Source: Salinimicrobium gaetbulicola
GTDB taxonomy: Bacteria; Bacteroidota; Bacteroidia; Flavobacteriales; Flavobacteriaceae
Direction of reading: 5' to 3'
Length of the DNA: 64,000 bases
NCBI RefSeq assembly: GCF_042676025.1
Contig: NZ_JBHTJP010000032.1
Coordinates: 186,001-250,000 of the forward strand
Within the stretch, counting starts at the first letter, position 1; each line of letters opens with the position of its first letter. The notes under the pieces are model-generated. The model ran no database searches, had not been told where the DNA came from, and was given only the letters and a program-made list of their open reading frames with translations. The translations under genes and the position numbers were made by a program. Positions 52,726-63,143 of this stretch are shown here, piece by piece.

Positions 52726-52904
52726 TATTTATAGGGTTTGGTTAATACTCAAATTACTTCGGAGGGAGGAAATTGGAAGGGCAGGGGGAGGATTCTACCT
52801 TTATAAGGTACTACAAACCAGTCGAAAACGGAAATTTTTGCGACTATAGACTAAAAAATCTGTTAAGTGGTAATTTTCAAATGGCGGCTGAGAGATTTCC
52901 ATAA

Positions 52905-52932
52905 AAAAAGCAGCTCGAAAGAGCTGCTTTTT
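52905..52932. terminator. Intrinsic terminator downstream of the Oar-like receptor
   Basis: GCAGCTC / GAGCTGC stem (52910-52916 and 52921-52927) with flanking A- and T-runs. On the minus strand it ends the large TonB receptor gene. Confidence 0.75.
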
Positions 52933-52955
52933 AAGGTTATTGGTTGAAATAGATA

Positions 52956-55900
52956 TTAGAAAATATAACGTAATCCAACCTGAGCCTGCCATCTTGATTC
53001 CAGGCTAAAGTCATATCCAAAGGTTCTGGTTTGATCAGTTCCGAAGGAATAAACTGGAACATTATCATCTCCAACAGTAACACCAATTGGCTGATCGTTC
53101 ACTGGCATTTCAATTACACCCCAATCAGAATTCAATAGGTTTCCGAAGTTAAGGATGTCTAAACTTAACTGGATAGTGTTTGTTTTTTGACCAACCTTAA
53201 AGTTGTAATCCTGAAGTAACTTCACATCCCATCGACCTCTCCATGGGCTAAGGATACCATACTTTTCAGCATAGTTTCCACGATTCTCGCTTAGGTAATC
53301 GTCTTGCTGGATGTAAGCCTCCATAGCCTGTCTTTGAGCTTCCTGCTCTGTAGCATCACCAGTGAAAGTATACTGCTGTAATTCAGTTGGAGTAGGAATA
53401 TAGATTAGGTCATTTAAAACAGACCCGTCATTGTTGATGTCTCCTGAATATGTGTAAGTGAATCTACCACCTTTTGCATACTCATAGAAAGCTCCGATTG
53501 AGGTACTCCAACGGTCATCTTTTCCATAAGTGAACTGCTTGTTCAATTGTCCAACAATACGATGCTGGTCACCATATCTTGACGGAGTTAAAACTGCTGT
53601 GTTCACGTTTCCTAAAGCAGGGTTTCTGTCAAATGCGTCACTTGAGATCTCTGCATCTAAAGAACTGGCGTCTTCAGCTTTCAAATAGTTATAAGCGATA
53701 CTTACGTAGAAGTCTCTCATAATGTTCTTGGCTGCTTTAACAGACCAGTTATAAGAGTATCCTTTATCTGTGTTGGTGAACACATACGCATTGGTTGTTC
53801 CTCCAAAGTCATTCACAGCCTTGTCTGAATCTAGGTAGATCAAGCGGTTATCAACACCTTCCAGGTTTCCGGTAGGAGTTCCTAAACCGTAATTTCTAAC
53901 GATCTGAGCATTCGCGTCTTTCGTGTAGATATAATCTGAAGTAATGGTAAGACCATTGTCAAATCTATAATCAATTCCGAAGCTGGTTCTCCATACCTGC
54001 GGGTATTTGAAATCTGGAGCAGTGGTCTGGTAAAAATAGAATGCTGGGTTAGCAACCTGGTTTCCGATCCATACGAAAGGAAGTCTACCGGTGAAGATAC
54101 CTGTTCCTCCTCGAACCTGAAGGCTTTTGTCTCCTAATGCATCCCAGTTGAATCCAAGTCTTGGAGACCATAAAAGGTCATTTGCAGGAAGTTCTAAACT
54201 GTTCAGTTTTACAGGCTCACCATTCTCGTTATAATAAGTGATGTTAGGCTGGTAATCACCTACACGATCAATATTTTCCTGGATCTTATCTTTTGTATCA
54301 AAGTACAATGGCTTGTCAACCCTCAGTCCGTATGTGAAAGTAAAATCCTCAGTCAATTTCCATCTGTCCTGTGCATAAAAAGCAAGCTGACCTACATTGG
54401 TTTCAGCTAATGCCCAGCTTCCTTCAGCGTTTCTGGTGTCAAACACATTTTGAGCGTTTGCAAGAGCTTCAGATAAAAGGCCATTTTCAACAGCTTCCTG
54501 GAAGCTACCTCCCAGATTTGCTGGGTTAGTTCTTACGCTTGTGAAATCAGGTCCAAATACACCAACGCCACCGTTCTCATTAAAGTAAGTATAAGCACCT
54601 AAGTTGAAAGAGTTATCAAACTCAAAGCGCTCAAAACTACCTCCCAAAGTAAAGGTGTGCTTTCCGGAAGTGATGGTCAGATTGTTTGTAACCTGGTAAA
54701 CATTTTGCTCTAAGCGGTTATTGATAGAGAAAGGTTCATGACCAGCAATGATGTATCTTACACCATCTTCCTGAATGCTGATAGCAGGAGCAGGAGATGA
54801 AAAAGGATCACGGCTGTCGTCAAAGAAAGTATAACCAGCCTGGAACTTGTTTGAAACATTATTCCCTAAGGAAGAGTTCAATTCTACTAACCAGGAGTCA
54901 ATGTTGTTATTAATGGTATATCCTGAATTTCTAAACTGAAGGGTAGTAAGGTCTGGACCTCTACGACCAATAGCTTCAGGGTTTGCCGGAAGATCTCTGG
55001 ATGCATTCAGGAAGTTATAGATAACTGCCAAACGGTGATCCTGGTTGATGTTCCAGTCTAGTTTTATAATACCTTTAGAAGATTCTGTATTGTGAGTATA
55101 CCCTTCGTAAGGACCTGTTTCATAACCTAAAGTTCTTAATTGGGTCGAAACATAATCAAGGTCTTCCGCAGAAACTCTTGAAACGTTTTCTCCGGTTAAT
55201 CCCGGACGGCTGGCTACGAAGTTCGAACCAAGATCTGAACGGTCATCACGCTCATAGTTTGCGAAAACGAATAGTTTATCTTTAATGATAGGTCCTCCAA
55301 CGCTGAATCCGTACTGAGCTTGTTTAAGGTCCGGTACAATGATCTCATCACCGGCAACTTCGTCTCCGGTCATTTGCTCATTACGGTAGAAACCGTAAAC
55401 AGTTCCTTCTAATTGATTGGTACCACTTTTTGTAACCGCATTTACTGAAGCACCGGTAAACCCTGCCTGAGTAACATCATAAGGAGCAGTAGAAACCTGG
55501 ATCTGGTCAATAGCATCCAAAGAAATAGGCTGCGCATTGGTTTGACCTCCAGGAGTAGCTGCATCAAGTCCGAATGGGTTGTTGAAAATAGAACCATCTA
55601 AACTAAAGTTGTTGAACTGGTCATTTCTTCCTCCAAAAGAACCATTACTGGAAGCAGTTGGTTCTAAACGATAAAAATCGGCTGCAGATCTTGAAATGGA
55701 AGGAAGAGTTTTTAACTCTTTTCTACCAATATTGGTTTCTGCTCCTGTACGCTCACTATTGATCACCTGATTCTTTGAGGTAGTGATAACCACTGCATCT
55801 AGCTCTGTAGCATCAGCAATCAAAGAAAGTTCAATATTATAGGTTTGTCCAAGATTCAAATTGATTCCTTCCAGAACAGCTGTCTGGAATCCAACATAAC

Positions 55901-56141
55901 TTATTGTTACTGTATAAGGTCCACCAACTCTAAGGTTCAAAAGGTTGAATGCACCGTCAAAATTTGTTACCGTACCATATTGTGTTCCGGTAGGGGTGTG
56001 AACAGCAGTAACGTTTGCTCCGGGTAATGGAACGTTTTCCTGATCAAGGATAACCCCGCTAATTTCGGCAGTCGTAACCTGGGCTCCGGCTGTCAAAATG
56101 TTGATAAACGCTACTACAAATAGTAGGAGAAATTTTTTCAT
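52956..56141 (-). CDS. Oar-like TonB-dependent outer-membrane protein
   Basis: A 1,061-residue outer-membrane protein with signal peptide (MKKFLLLFVVAFINILTAGA). An N-terminal carboxypeptidase-regulatory domain (about residues 21-105, ISGVILDQENVPLPGANVTA) precedes a plug-like domain (LDAVVITTSKNQVINSERTG; PYDVTQAGFTGASVNAVTKSG). A long beta-barrel with many NFL/NGE-type turns ends in QAQVGLRYIF. The order and the 'GASVNAVTKSGTN' phrase are typical of Oar-like receptors in Bacteroidota. Substrate unknown. A perfect Bacteroidota promoter lies just upstream. Confidence 0.9.
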   Translation of the reverse strand: MKKFLLLFVVAFINILTAGAQVTTAEISGVILDQENVPLPGANVTAVHTPTGTQYGTVTNFDGAFNLLNLRVGGPYTVTISYVGFQTAVLEGINLNLGQTYNIELSLIADATELDAVVITTSKNQVINSERTGAETNIGRKELKTLPSISRSAADFYRLEPTASSNGSFGGRNDQFNNFSLDGSIFNNPFGLDAATPGGQTNAQPISLDAIDQIQVSTAPYDVTQAGFTGASVNAVTKSGTNQLEGTVYGFYRNEQMTGDEVAGDEIIVPDLKQAQYGFSVGGPIIKDKLFVFANYERDDRSDLGSNFVASRPGLTGENVSRVSAEDLDYVSTQLRTLGYETGPYEGYTHNTESSKGIIKLDWNINQDHRLAVIYNFLNASRDLPANPEAIGRRGPDLTTLQFRNSGYTINNNIDSWLVELNSSLGNNVSNKFQAGYTFFDDSRDPFSSPAPAISIQEDGVRYIIAGHEPFSINNRLEQNVYQVTNNLTITSGKHTFTLGGSFERFEFDNSFNLGAYTYFNENGGVGVFGPDFTSVRTNPANLGGSFQEAVENGLLSEALANAQNVFDTRNAEGSWALAETNVGQLAFYAQDRWKLTEDFTFTYGLRVDKPLYFDTKDKIQENIDRVGDYQPNITYYNENGEPVKLNSLELPANDLLWSPRLGFNWDALGDKSLQVRGGTGIFTGRLPFVWIGNQVANPAFYFYQTTAPDFKYPQVWRTSFGIDYRFDNGLTITSDYIYTKDANAQIVRNYGLGTPTGNLEGVDNRLIYLDSDKAVNDFGGTTNAYVFTNTDKGYSYNWSVKAAKNIMRDFYVSIAYNYLKAEDASSLDAEISSDAFDRNPALGNVNTAVLTPSRYGDQHRIVGQLNKQFTYGKDDRWSTSIGAFYEYAKGGRFTYTYSGDINNDGSVLNDLIYIPTPTELQQYTFTGDATEQEAQRQAMEAYIQQDDYLSENRGNYAEKYGILSPWRGRWDVKLLQDYNFKVGQKTNTIQLSLDILNFGNLLNSDWGVIEMPVNDQPIGVTVGDDNVPVYSFGTDQTRTFGYDFSLESRWQAQVGLRYIF

Positions 56142-56185
56142 GTTTGCTGTGTTTGTTTGTGTTAATTGTTCTTAAAAAAGTTGTG

Positions 56186-56215
56186 CAAAAATACCTATTC
56201 ATTACTATAATACAA
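56186..56215 (-). promoter_or_regulatory. Bacteroidota promoter of the Oar-like receptor
   Basis: On the minus strand: TTG (56215-56213), 19-bp spacer, TATTTTTG (56193-56186). It predicts a start near 56179 and a leader of about 38 bases. Confidence 0.65.
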
Positions 56216-56372
56216 CCATTTAGAGGAATTTTTTTGATTGTCTGAATGCCACTATCGAAAATTACTATGATTTATGTCATTTTTTGATCTCTAAAAGTTA
56301 ACATAATCGGTAGATGTTCATTTTTTTCGTATTTTAAAAGCCTGAAATACAACCGTTTAAAGAGGTTTCAAT

Positions 56373-58103
56373 ATGAGAGGTTTACTGATATTTTTTTTAG
56401 CCCTATTTGTAGGAGGATGCCAAAATAAAAAGCAGAAATCCTCCGGAAATGGTGCGGAGAAAATTAATGTAACCTCAAAATATTCCTGTGTACCTGCTAT
56501 CAGCGATACTTTATGGTATACTTCCGAAAATAAAGCACCATTATTTAATAACCTCGGTGATCACCATTTTCCTATAACCACTAAAAGCGAATTAGCTCAA
56601 AAGTATTTTGATCAGGGTCTGGTACTAGCATATGGGTTTAACCATGCCGAAGCCGCCAGGTCCTTTTATTATGCTACCAAACTTGATCCCGATTGCGCGA
56701 TGTGCTACTGGGGTTATGCTTATGTATTAGGACCTAATTATAATGCCGGAATGGAAGAAGGAAATTATGAGAGAGCCTATAAGGCCATTGAAAAAGCCGA
56801 AGAACGAGCAGGCAAGGTCACTGAAAAAGAAAGGTCTTTAATAAAGGCACTTTCCAAAAGATATGTAAAGCTACCTATTGAAGATCGGTCTTCATTGGAC
56901 GAGGCATACAGTGCAGCCTTGAAGGACCTGTCAAAGAAATATCCAGGTGATACCGATATTAAAGTTTTATACGCTGAATCCCTGATGGACCTGCATCCAT
57001 GGGATCTCTATGATAAAAAGGGAGATCCAAAAGAATGGACTCCGGAAATCGTGAACTTGCTGGAAGAGATTATTAAAAATAATCCAAGGCATCCCGGAGC
57101 TCATCATTTTTATATTCACGCTACTGAAGCTTCCAAAACACCACAACTGGCCTACATTTCAGCCGATGCTTTTGACAAAGATCTTGTGCCCGGTGCCGGG
57201 CATTTGGTACACATGCCTTCTCACGTATATATAAGGACAGGTGATTATCATAAAGGAACACTGGCGAACTTAAGAGCGGTAAAAGTTGACAGTAATTATG
57301 TTACGCAATGTCACGCCCAGGGTGCTTATCCTTTGGCATATTACCCTCATAATTATCATTTTTTAGCGGCAACCGCGGCTTTGGAAGGTAACAGGAAATA
57401 CGCGATGTTAGGCGCTAAAAAGGTTTCCGAGCATGTGCATCCAGATCTTATGAAAGAGCAGGGATGGGGCACTCTGCAACATTATTATGTCATTCCGTTC
57501 TATGTGATGGTAAAAATGGGGGATTGGAATGGCATTTTAGACTCTGAACTACAAACCTATGACCTTCCATATCCTGAAGCAGTACGTCATTATGCCCGCG
57601 GAATGGCATTTCTAGGGAAAGATCAACCGGGGAGAGCAAAAATGGAATTGGAGGCCCTAGAAAGAATTTCAAAGAACCCGGCCCTGGCTCAAGTGAACAT
57701 CTGGGAGATTAATAGCGTTGATCATTTGGTGCAAATTGCCCGTCGAGTTCTGAAAGCTGAAATTATTGCTTCGGAAACATCAGATTATGAAGCAAGTTTT
57801 GCCCTTCTAAAGGAAGCTGTTGAGATAGAAGATGCATTAAATTATGATGAACCTCCTGATTGGTTCTTTTCTGTTAGACATCACTTAGGCGCGGTACAAA
57901 ATGAAGCGGGCAATTACGAAGATGCTGTAAAAACCTATTTTGAAGATCTTGAAAAACTTCCGAAGAATGGTTGGGCTTACCATGGTCTTGCGAGAGCCTA
58001 TAAGGGATTGAATGACCCGGAAAAATTAACTGAAATTCAAGAGCATCTTAAAGAATCCTGGGAATATGCCGATATACAAATCGATAATTCCAGGATAAAA
58101 TGA
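56373..58103 (+). CDS. TPR-repeat lipoprotein
   Basis: A 576-residue protein with signal peptide and lipobox (LALFVGGCQNKKQ). The first part contains QKYFDQGLVLAYGFNHAEAARSF and CAMCYWGYAYVLGPNYN, a TPR-like unit with a CxxC pair. Additional TPR-like helices run through the rest (e.g. EDAVKTYFEDLEKLPKNGWA). The HHFYIHATEASKTP and HMPSHVYIRTGDY blocks are typical of a TPR family with His residues in a conserved core. It is probably envelope-anchored. Its last four bases overlap the start of the next gene (ATGA). Confidence 0.8.
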   Translation: MRGLLIFFLALFVGGCQNKKQKSSGNGAEKINVTSKYSCVPAISDTLWYTSENKAPLFNNLGDHHFPITTKSELAQKYFDQGLVLAYGFNHAEAARSFYYATKLDPDCAMCYWGYAYVLGPNYNAGMEEGNYERAYKAIEKAEERAGKVTEKERSLIKALSKRYVKLPIEDRSSLDEAYSAALKDLSKKYPGDTDIKVLYAESLMDLHPWDLYDKKGDPKEWTPEIVNLLEEIIKNNPRHPGAHHFYIHATEASKTPQLAYISADAFDKDLVPGAGHLVHMPSHVYIRTGDYHKGTLANLRAVKVDSNYVTQCHAQGAYPLAYYPHNYHFLAATAALEGNRKYAMLGAKKVSEHVHPDLMKEQGWGTLQHYYVIPFYVMVKMGDWNGILDSELQTYDLPYPEAVRHYARGMAFLGKDQPGRAKMELEALERISKNPALAQVNIWEINSVDHLVQIARRVLKAEIIASETSDYEASFALLKEAVEIEDALNYDEPPDWFFSVRHHLGAVQNEAGNYEDAVKTYFEDLEKLPKNGWAYHGLARAYKGLNDPEKLTEIQEHLKESWEYADIQIDNSRIK

Positions 58104-58876
58104 AGATCGCAACCTATAACGTCAATGGTATCAACGCGAGGTTACCCGTTTTACTTAGATGGCTGAAAGAATTTAAACCAGACATTGTTTGCCTTCAAGA
58201 GTTGAAAGCTCCACCCGAAAAAATACCTGAAGATGCAATTTCTGAGGTAGGATATAATGCCATCTGGCATGGTCAGAAAAGGTGGAACGGGGTTGCTATC
58301 CTTGCGAAAAATCTCGAAATTGAAGAGATCCAAAGAGCGCTTCCGGGTGATCCTGAAGATGAACAAAGCCGATATATTGAAGCATTAGTTCACGGTCTCC
58401 ATATTTGTGGACTTTATTTACCGAATGGTAATCCTGCTCCTGGACCTAAGTTCGATTATAAAATGCTTTGGATCAAACGTTTCAAAAAAAGAGCTAAAGA
58501 ACTAATAAAGGAGAATAAGCCGTGTATACTCATGGGGGACTTCAATATCATTCCTGCAGAAAAAGATGTTTATAAACCGGAACGTTGGGTAGATGACGCA
58601 TTGTTCAGGCCAGAGGTGCGTAAAGAATTTGAAGAACTTCAAAAACAGGGCTGGATTGATGCCATTCGGTTTCTTCATCCGGAAGAGACAATATATACGT
58701 TCTGGGACTACTTTAGAAACGCATTTTCCAGGAATGCAGGATTAAGGATCGATCATTTTTTGCTGAGTCCCGGACTTGAAAAGCAGGTTAAAAGGGCAGG
58801 GGTGGACCTCGAAGTTCGGGGCTGGGAAAAGACCAGTGATCATGCTCCGGTATGGATGGAACTGGAAAAGAAGTAG
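58100..58876 (+). CDS. xth: Exodeoxyribonuclease III
   Basis: A 258-residue endonuclease/exonuclease/phosphatase-fold enzyme. Key blocks are KIATYNVNGINARL (near 2-15), IVCLQELKAPPEKIP (metal-binding Glu), NGVAILAKN, GLYLPNGN, MGDFNIIPAEKDVY (near 145) and SDHAPVWMEL at the end, with the catalytic Asp-His pair. It removes 3' blocks and cuts at abasic sites in DNA repair. It overlaps the preceding TPR lipoprotein gene by four bases, an unusual pairing of a cytoplasmic repair enzyme with an envelope protein. Confidence 0.92.
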   Translation: MKIATYNVNGINARLPVLLRWLKEFKPDIVCLQELKAPPEKIPEDAISEVGYNAIWHGQKRWNGVAILAKNLEIEEIQRALPGDPEDEQSRYIEALVHGLHICGLYLPNGNPAPGPKFDYKMLWIKRFKKRAKELIKENKPCILMGDFNIIPAEKDVYKPERWVDDALFRPEVRKEFEELQKQGWIDAIRFLHPEETIYTFWDYFRNAFSRNAGLRIDHFLLSPGLEKQVKRAGVDLEVRGWEKTSDHAPVWMELEKK

Positions 58877-59121
58877 GGGACGGACTATTCAAAACTTCAT
58901 TGACCTTATCCTTCATCAGTCATAAATGGCCTTTTATCTTAAACCTTAACTTCCTGTAGTTTAATTGAAAGCATTACTCTAATTTTAAAATAGATTGTAA
59001 ATCAAATGTTTAAAAAGCGATGCGATCTATTTAATTTCTTTTTACTCCCTCCATTTCCTCCCAAGTCCATAATATCCGGATCACCGATCCAAAATAGAAT
59101 TATTGATAAAAATTTAAAAAA

Positions 59122-59484
59122 ATGGCACAAAGAACGATTTACGTGAGCAGGTTAAATTCAAATTCCACTCAAATTAAATTAAGGGATAGCGAGGGGCACA
59201 ATCCTGGAAATGACCAATTAACTACCCTTGTCGATACAAATGACACGGTAGTGTGGGAACTAGATACTAACAGTGGTTTAACTGCACTTACCCTGGTAAA
59301 GAAAAAATCAAATTCCCCTCATGATCTTTTATCAATTCATCCCCATCAAAATACTGATGGTACTTGGTCTGCTACAGTAAAGTCTACTTCACCTGGCATT
59401 GGAAAAAGAGAAACCTATAAAATAAAGTATACCATAGGTAATGAGGAATATAAAGATGATCCGGTCCTTCAAATGAAAAATTAA
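59122..59484 (+). CDS. Small beta-rich protein upstream of adenylate cyclase
   Basis: A 120-residue protein starting MAQRTIYVSRLNSNSTQIKL. It contains alternating strands (e.g. TVVWELDTNSGLTALTLVKK, DGTWSATVKSTSPG, and ETYKIKYTIGN). There is no signal peptide, so it is probably cytoplasmic. The pattern resembles a small beta-sandwich such as a cupredoxin-like fold without obvious copper ligands. It ends three bases before the adenylate cyclase gene, so both are co-transcribed. Its role is unknown. Confidence 0.6.
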   Translation: MAQRTIYVSRLNSNSTQIKLRDSEGHNPGNDQLTTLVDTNDTVVWELDTNSGLTALTLVKKKSNSPHDLLSIHPHQNTDGTWSATVKSTSPGIGKRETYKIKYTIGNEEYKDDPVLQMKN

Positions 59485-59487
59485 TAT

Positions 59488-61335
59488 ATGTTTAAATGGA
59501 AAAAGGCCTGTTTGATTACGGGCCTGTTTTACTTTTTATTTTTTTCAGCAGCCTCCCAGAATAGGGAACGGGTCAATGAGCTTATTAATCAAATTTCTTC
59601 GGATAATGATCTGGAAGAATTAGTTATCCTGAAAGAAAAAACAGAAAAAGAGGTCAATCCTGACTTAAGACTTGAATATGCGGAATTACTGATTAAAAAA
59701 GCCGCTGAAGATTCACTGTTGAATTTCCTTCACAGCGGATATTTACAGAAAGGGAATGCCCTTCAGTTAAAAGGTGATTATGCCAAAGCGCTTGAAGCCT
59801 TCTTTCAAAGCCTGGAATTAGCTTACAAGATAGGTGAGCCTAAAGGAATTGGGGCCTTGATGGTATCCATTGCCGATACTTATAATATGTCGGGAAATTC
59901 TACGACCTCACAACAATATTATAAGAAAGCAATAGGCATATTACGCACCACAAATGATTCAGTCACCTTAGCTTCAGGCTTATTAAATGCGGGTGATGCT
60001 GCTTTTACTAATAAAGATTATGCGAAGGCTTTAGAATATTTTGAAGAATCGGGCCTGATTTTTAAAGAGATAAATTATCCATTGGGAATTGCATACAATT
60101 TAGGCAATGTGGGAATGGTGTATGCAGAGCAGGGAAAACATGAATTGGCGAAAAATAATATAAATGAATCCATAGCAATCCTGGAGGAACTAAAAGATTA
60201 TTACCCCATCTCTGTTTTTCTAAGATATATGGCAGATATCTACGCGAAACAAAATGATTTACCAACCTCATTTTCTTATGCTGAACGCAGTTTGGATTTG
60301 GCCATCTCTAATGGTTTGAAAGATCAAATAAGTGAATCAAATCTGCTTTTGGCAAATCTTAGTTCACAGGCAGGAAATTATGAGAAAGCCTACAACTTTT
60401 TCAAAGACCATATCACATATAGAGACAGTATAACAAATGTGCAAACTGTCCAGCAAATGGCCGAATTACGTGCTGATTCTGAAGTGTCCCAGAAACAGGC
60501 AGAAGTAGACTTACTGGCACAGCAAAAAAGAACACAAAATATAATAGTATTGGCCATTGCAGTAGCCTTATTTCTTCTTTCACTTATTGCCCTGGGATTA
60601 TATCGGCGTAATAAATTTGTAAATAGGACCAAGAGAGTTATTGAAAAGGAAAAAAAACGCTCAGATCTTTTACTAAGGAATATTCTTCCGGAAGAGACCG
60701 CTCAGGAATTAAAAGAATATGGAAAGGTAAAATCGAAAAGATTTGAATCTGTCACAGTCTTGTTCACTGATTTTAAGGATTTCACCATGTATGCCGAGAC
60801 CGCAACTCCCGAAGAATTGGTAGAAAGTGTGGATTACTATTTTTCCAATTTTGATGATATTATAGATAAATATGGATTGGAAAAGATAAAAACCGTTGGG
60901 GACGCATATATGTGTGCCGGAGGTTTGCCGTTTCCTATAAGAGATCACGCATTGAATGTAGTACTGGCAGCACTTGAAATGGTAGAATTTGTAAGCCGTG
61001 CCAAACAAAATGTGGAAAGAAATATTCTAAAATTCGATATAAGAATTGGTATCAGTTCAGGTCCGGTGGTAGCCGGGGTGGTTGGGAAAAAGAAATTCGT
61101 GTATGATATCTGGGGTGACACTGTAAATATTGCCTCACGAATGGAATCAAATTGTGGTACCGGGCGGGTCAATATTTCAGAAAACACATTTGAATTAATT
61201 AGGGATCATTGTCAATGTGATTATCGAGGAGAAATAAAAGCTAAGAATAAAGGAATGATGAAGATGTATTATGTTAGTGGGATTGAAATAAAAAAGGATG
61301 AAAGCCATAGTATCCAAAGCCCAATAACGGCATGA
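59488..61335 (+). CDS. TPR-sensor class III adenylate cyclase
   Basis: A 615-residue protein with a signal sequence (about residues 1-23), then seven or so TPR repeats (about 60-330). One transmembrane helix (about 350-370, IIVLAIAVALFLLSLIALGL) and a cytoplasmic class III cyclase domain (about 400-600) follow. The domain shows LFTDFKDFT (metal Asp), EKIKTVGDAYM (Lys and metal Asp), YDIWGDTVNIASRME (Asp favouring ATP; Asn-Arg pair). Adenine-type residues predict an adenylate cyclase. The periplasmic TPR array would act as the sensor. It is coupled to a small upstream gene. Confidence 0.85.
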   Translation: MFKWKKACLITGLFYFLFFSAASQNRERVNELINQISSDNDLEELVILKEKTEKEVNPDLRLEYAELLIKKAAEDSLLNFLHSGYLQKGNALQLKGDYAKALEAFFQSLELAYKIGEPKGIGALMVSIADTYNMSGNSTTSQQYYKKAIGILRTTNDSVTLASGLLNAGDAAFTNKDYAKALEYFEESGLIFKEINYPLGIAYNLGNVGMVYAEQGKHELAKNNINESIAILEELKDYYPISVFLRYMADIYAKQNDLPTSFSYAERSLDLAISNGLKDQISESNLLLANLSSQAGNYEKAYNFFKDHITYRDSITNVQTVQQMAELRADSEVSQKQAEVDLLAQQKRTQNIIVLAIAVALFLLSLIALGLYRRNKFVNRTKRVIEKEKKRSDLLLRNILPEETAQELKEYGKVKSKRFESVTVLFTDFKDFTMYAETATPEELVESVDYYFSNFDDIIDKYGLEKIKTVGDAYMCAGGLPFPIRDHALNVVLAALEMVEFVSRAKQNVERNILKFDIRIGISSGPVVAGVVGKKKFVYDIWGDTVNIASRMESNCGTGRVNISENTFELIRDHCQCDYRGEIKAKNKGMMKMYYVSGIEIKKDESHSIQSPITA

Positions 61336-61372
61336 AAGTTAATGTATACCCGGACACCCCTCAGGAGACTCT

Positions 61373-61395
61373 GGGACCAATAGGCCGGTCCCTTT
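61373..61395 (+). terminator. Probable terminator after the adenylate cyclase gene
   Basis: GGGACC / GGTCCC stem (61373-61378 and 61387-61392) followed by TTT. It is weak because the T-run is short. Confidence 0.45.
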
Positions 61396-61628
61396 AATTA
61401 AAAGACCTTTTTAGAGACCTTCTTTTAATACCAAAAACTACTTCAATTTTTATTTTTCTATTCTCAAAAATTCCCCTCAAAATGAAATGTAATACCCTTG
61501 GCCAAAAATGATCCTGAAATTGCCTGTAGATTGCATTTTAGCGGAAATGTTTAATAAATAGGATTTATAGCTACCTTTAATGATAATGGAATTTTATTAA
61601 AAATTAATAAATCAAAGGATCAGGTTAT

Positions 61629-62825
61629 ATGCTAAAAAATGTTTTATTGGAACGCGAAATATACGCATCAGAAGAACATAAAATGATGCAAAAGATGATC
61701 CGGGATTTCATCAATAATGAGATCCTGGATCAAACAGAAGAATGGGAAAAAAACGGTATGGTTAACCGAGAAATCTGGTTGCGAGCCGGAGAATTGGGTT
61801 TGCTATGTATCGATATGCCTGAGGCCTATGGCGGCGGTGGTTTGGATTTCAGTTTTAGCGCTTTGTTCATTGAAGAACTGGCGAAAAAGGGAGTTACAGG
61901 ACCAGGTTTTTCATTACATTCAGATGTTGTTGCTCCATATATCTTAAAGTATGGTACAGAAGCTCAGAAGCAAAAGTATCTACCTGCCATGGCTGCCGGA
62001 GAGATGATTACTTCCCTTGGTATGACGGAGCCAAACTGTGGTAGTGATCTTCAGGCTATCACAACAGCGGCAGTAGACAAGGGTGATCATTATTTGGTGA
62101 ATGGACAGAAAACCTTCATCACAAATGGTTATATGAGTGATATGTCAATAGTAGCTGTCAAAATCGGGAAAGGAACAGAGAAAGAAGGCGTGTCTTTATT
62201 AATAATAGAAAGTGATTCTGAAGGTTTTGAAAAGGGAAAACCCCTCAAAAAAATAGGGATGAAAGCCCAGGATACCAGTGAATTGTTTTTCGATAATGTA
62301 AAAGTTCCGAAAGAAAATTTATTAGGAGAAGAAGGATCCGGTTTTAAAATTATGATGAAAGAATTGGCCAGGGAGCGTTTAATCGTTGCGCTGAATGCTA
62401 TTGGGGGTGCAGAAGGAGCTATAGAAAATACGGTTGAATACACTTCTACACGAACCGCTTTTAAACAACCGATAGCCGGTTTCCAAAACACACAATTTAA
62501 ACTTGCCGAATGTGCTACACAATTACAGCTTCACCAGGCCTTTTTAGATCGCTGTACATTGTTATTATCAGAACATCAACTAACTGCCGAAAGTGCTTCA
62601 ATGGCGAAATATTCAGCAACAGAAATGCACAGTAAGGTAGTAGATGAATGCTTACAGCTATTTGGAGGTTATGGTTATATGTGGGATTATCCAATTGCCC
62701 GAATGTATGCAGATAACAGAGTTGCCAGAATTTATGCCGGAAGCAATGAAATAATGAAGTTGTTGATTGCCCGCGGTTTGTTCAAAGAATTGTTTCAACA
62801 AATGAAAGCTAATAGAAAAAAATAA
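61629..62825 (+). CDS. Acyl-CoA dehydrogenase, long-chain type
   Basis: A 398-residue flavoenzyme. Family blocks are MTEPNCGSDLQAITTAAV (near 138), FITNGYMSDMSIVAVK, the KELARERLIVAL helix with the Glu at the position of the LCAD-type catalytic base, and the late LQLFGGYGYMWDYPIARMYADNRVARIYAGSNEIMK block. The late motif lacks Glu before Gly (YAG instead of YEG), which matches the LCAD/IVD-type use of a Glu elsewhere. It oxidises acyl-CoA thioesters to enoyl-CoA in beta-oxidation or amino-acid breakdown. Confidence 0.92.
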   Translation: MLKNVLLEREIYASEEHKMMQKMIRDFINNEILDQTEEWEKNGMVNREIWLRAGELGLLCIDMPEAYGGGGLDFSFSALFIEELAKKGVTGPGFSLHSDVVAPYILKYGTEAQKQKYLPAMAAGEMITSLGMTEPNCGSDLQAITTAAVDKGDHYLVNGQKTFITNGYMSDMSIVAVKIGKGTEKEGVSLLIIESDSEGFEKGKPLKKIGMKAQDTSELFFDNVKVPKENLLGEEGSGFKIMMKELARERLIVALNAIGGAEGAIENTVEYTSTRTAFKQPIAGFQNTQFKLAECATQLQLHQAFLDRCTLLLSEHQLTAESASMAKYSATEMHSKVVDECLQLFGGYGYMWDYPIARMYADNRVARIYAGSNEIMKLLIARGLFKELFQQMKANRKK

Positions 62826-63143
<318 letters not shown>

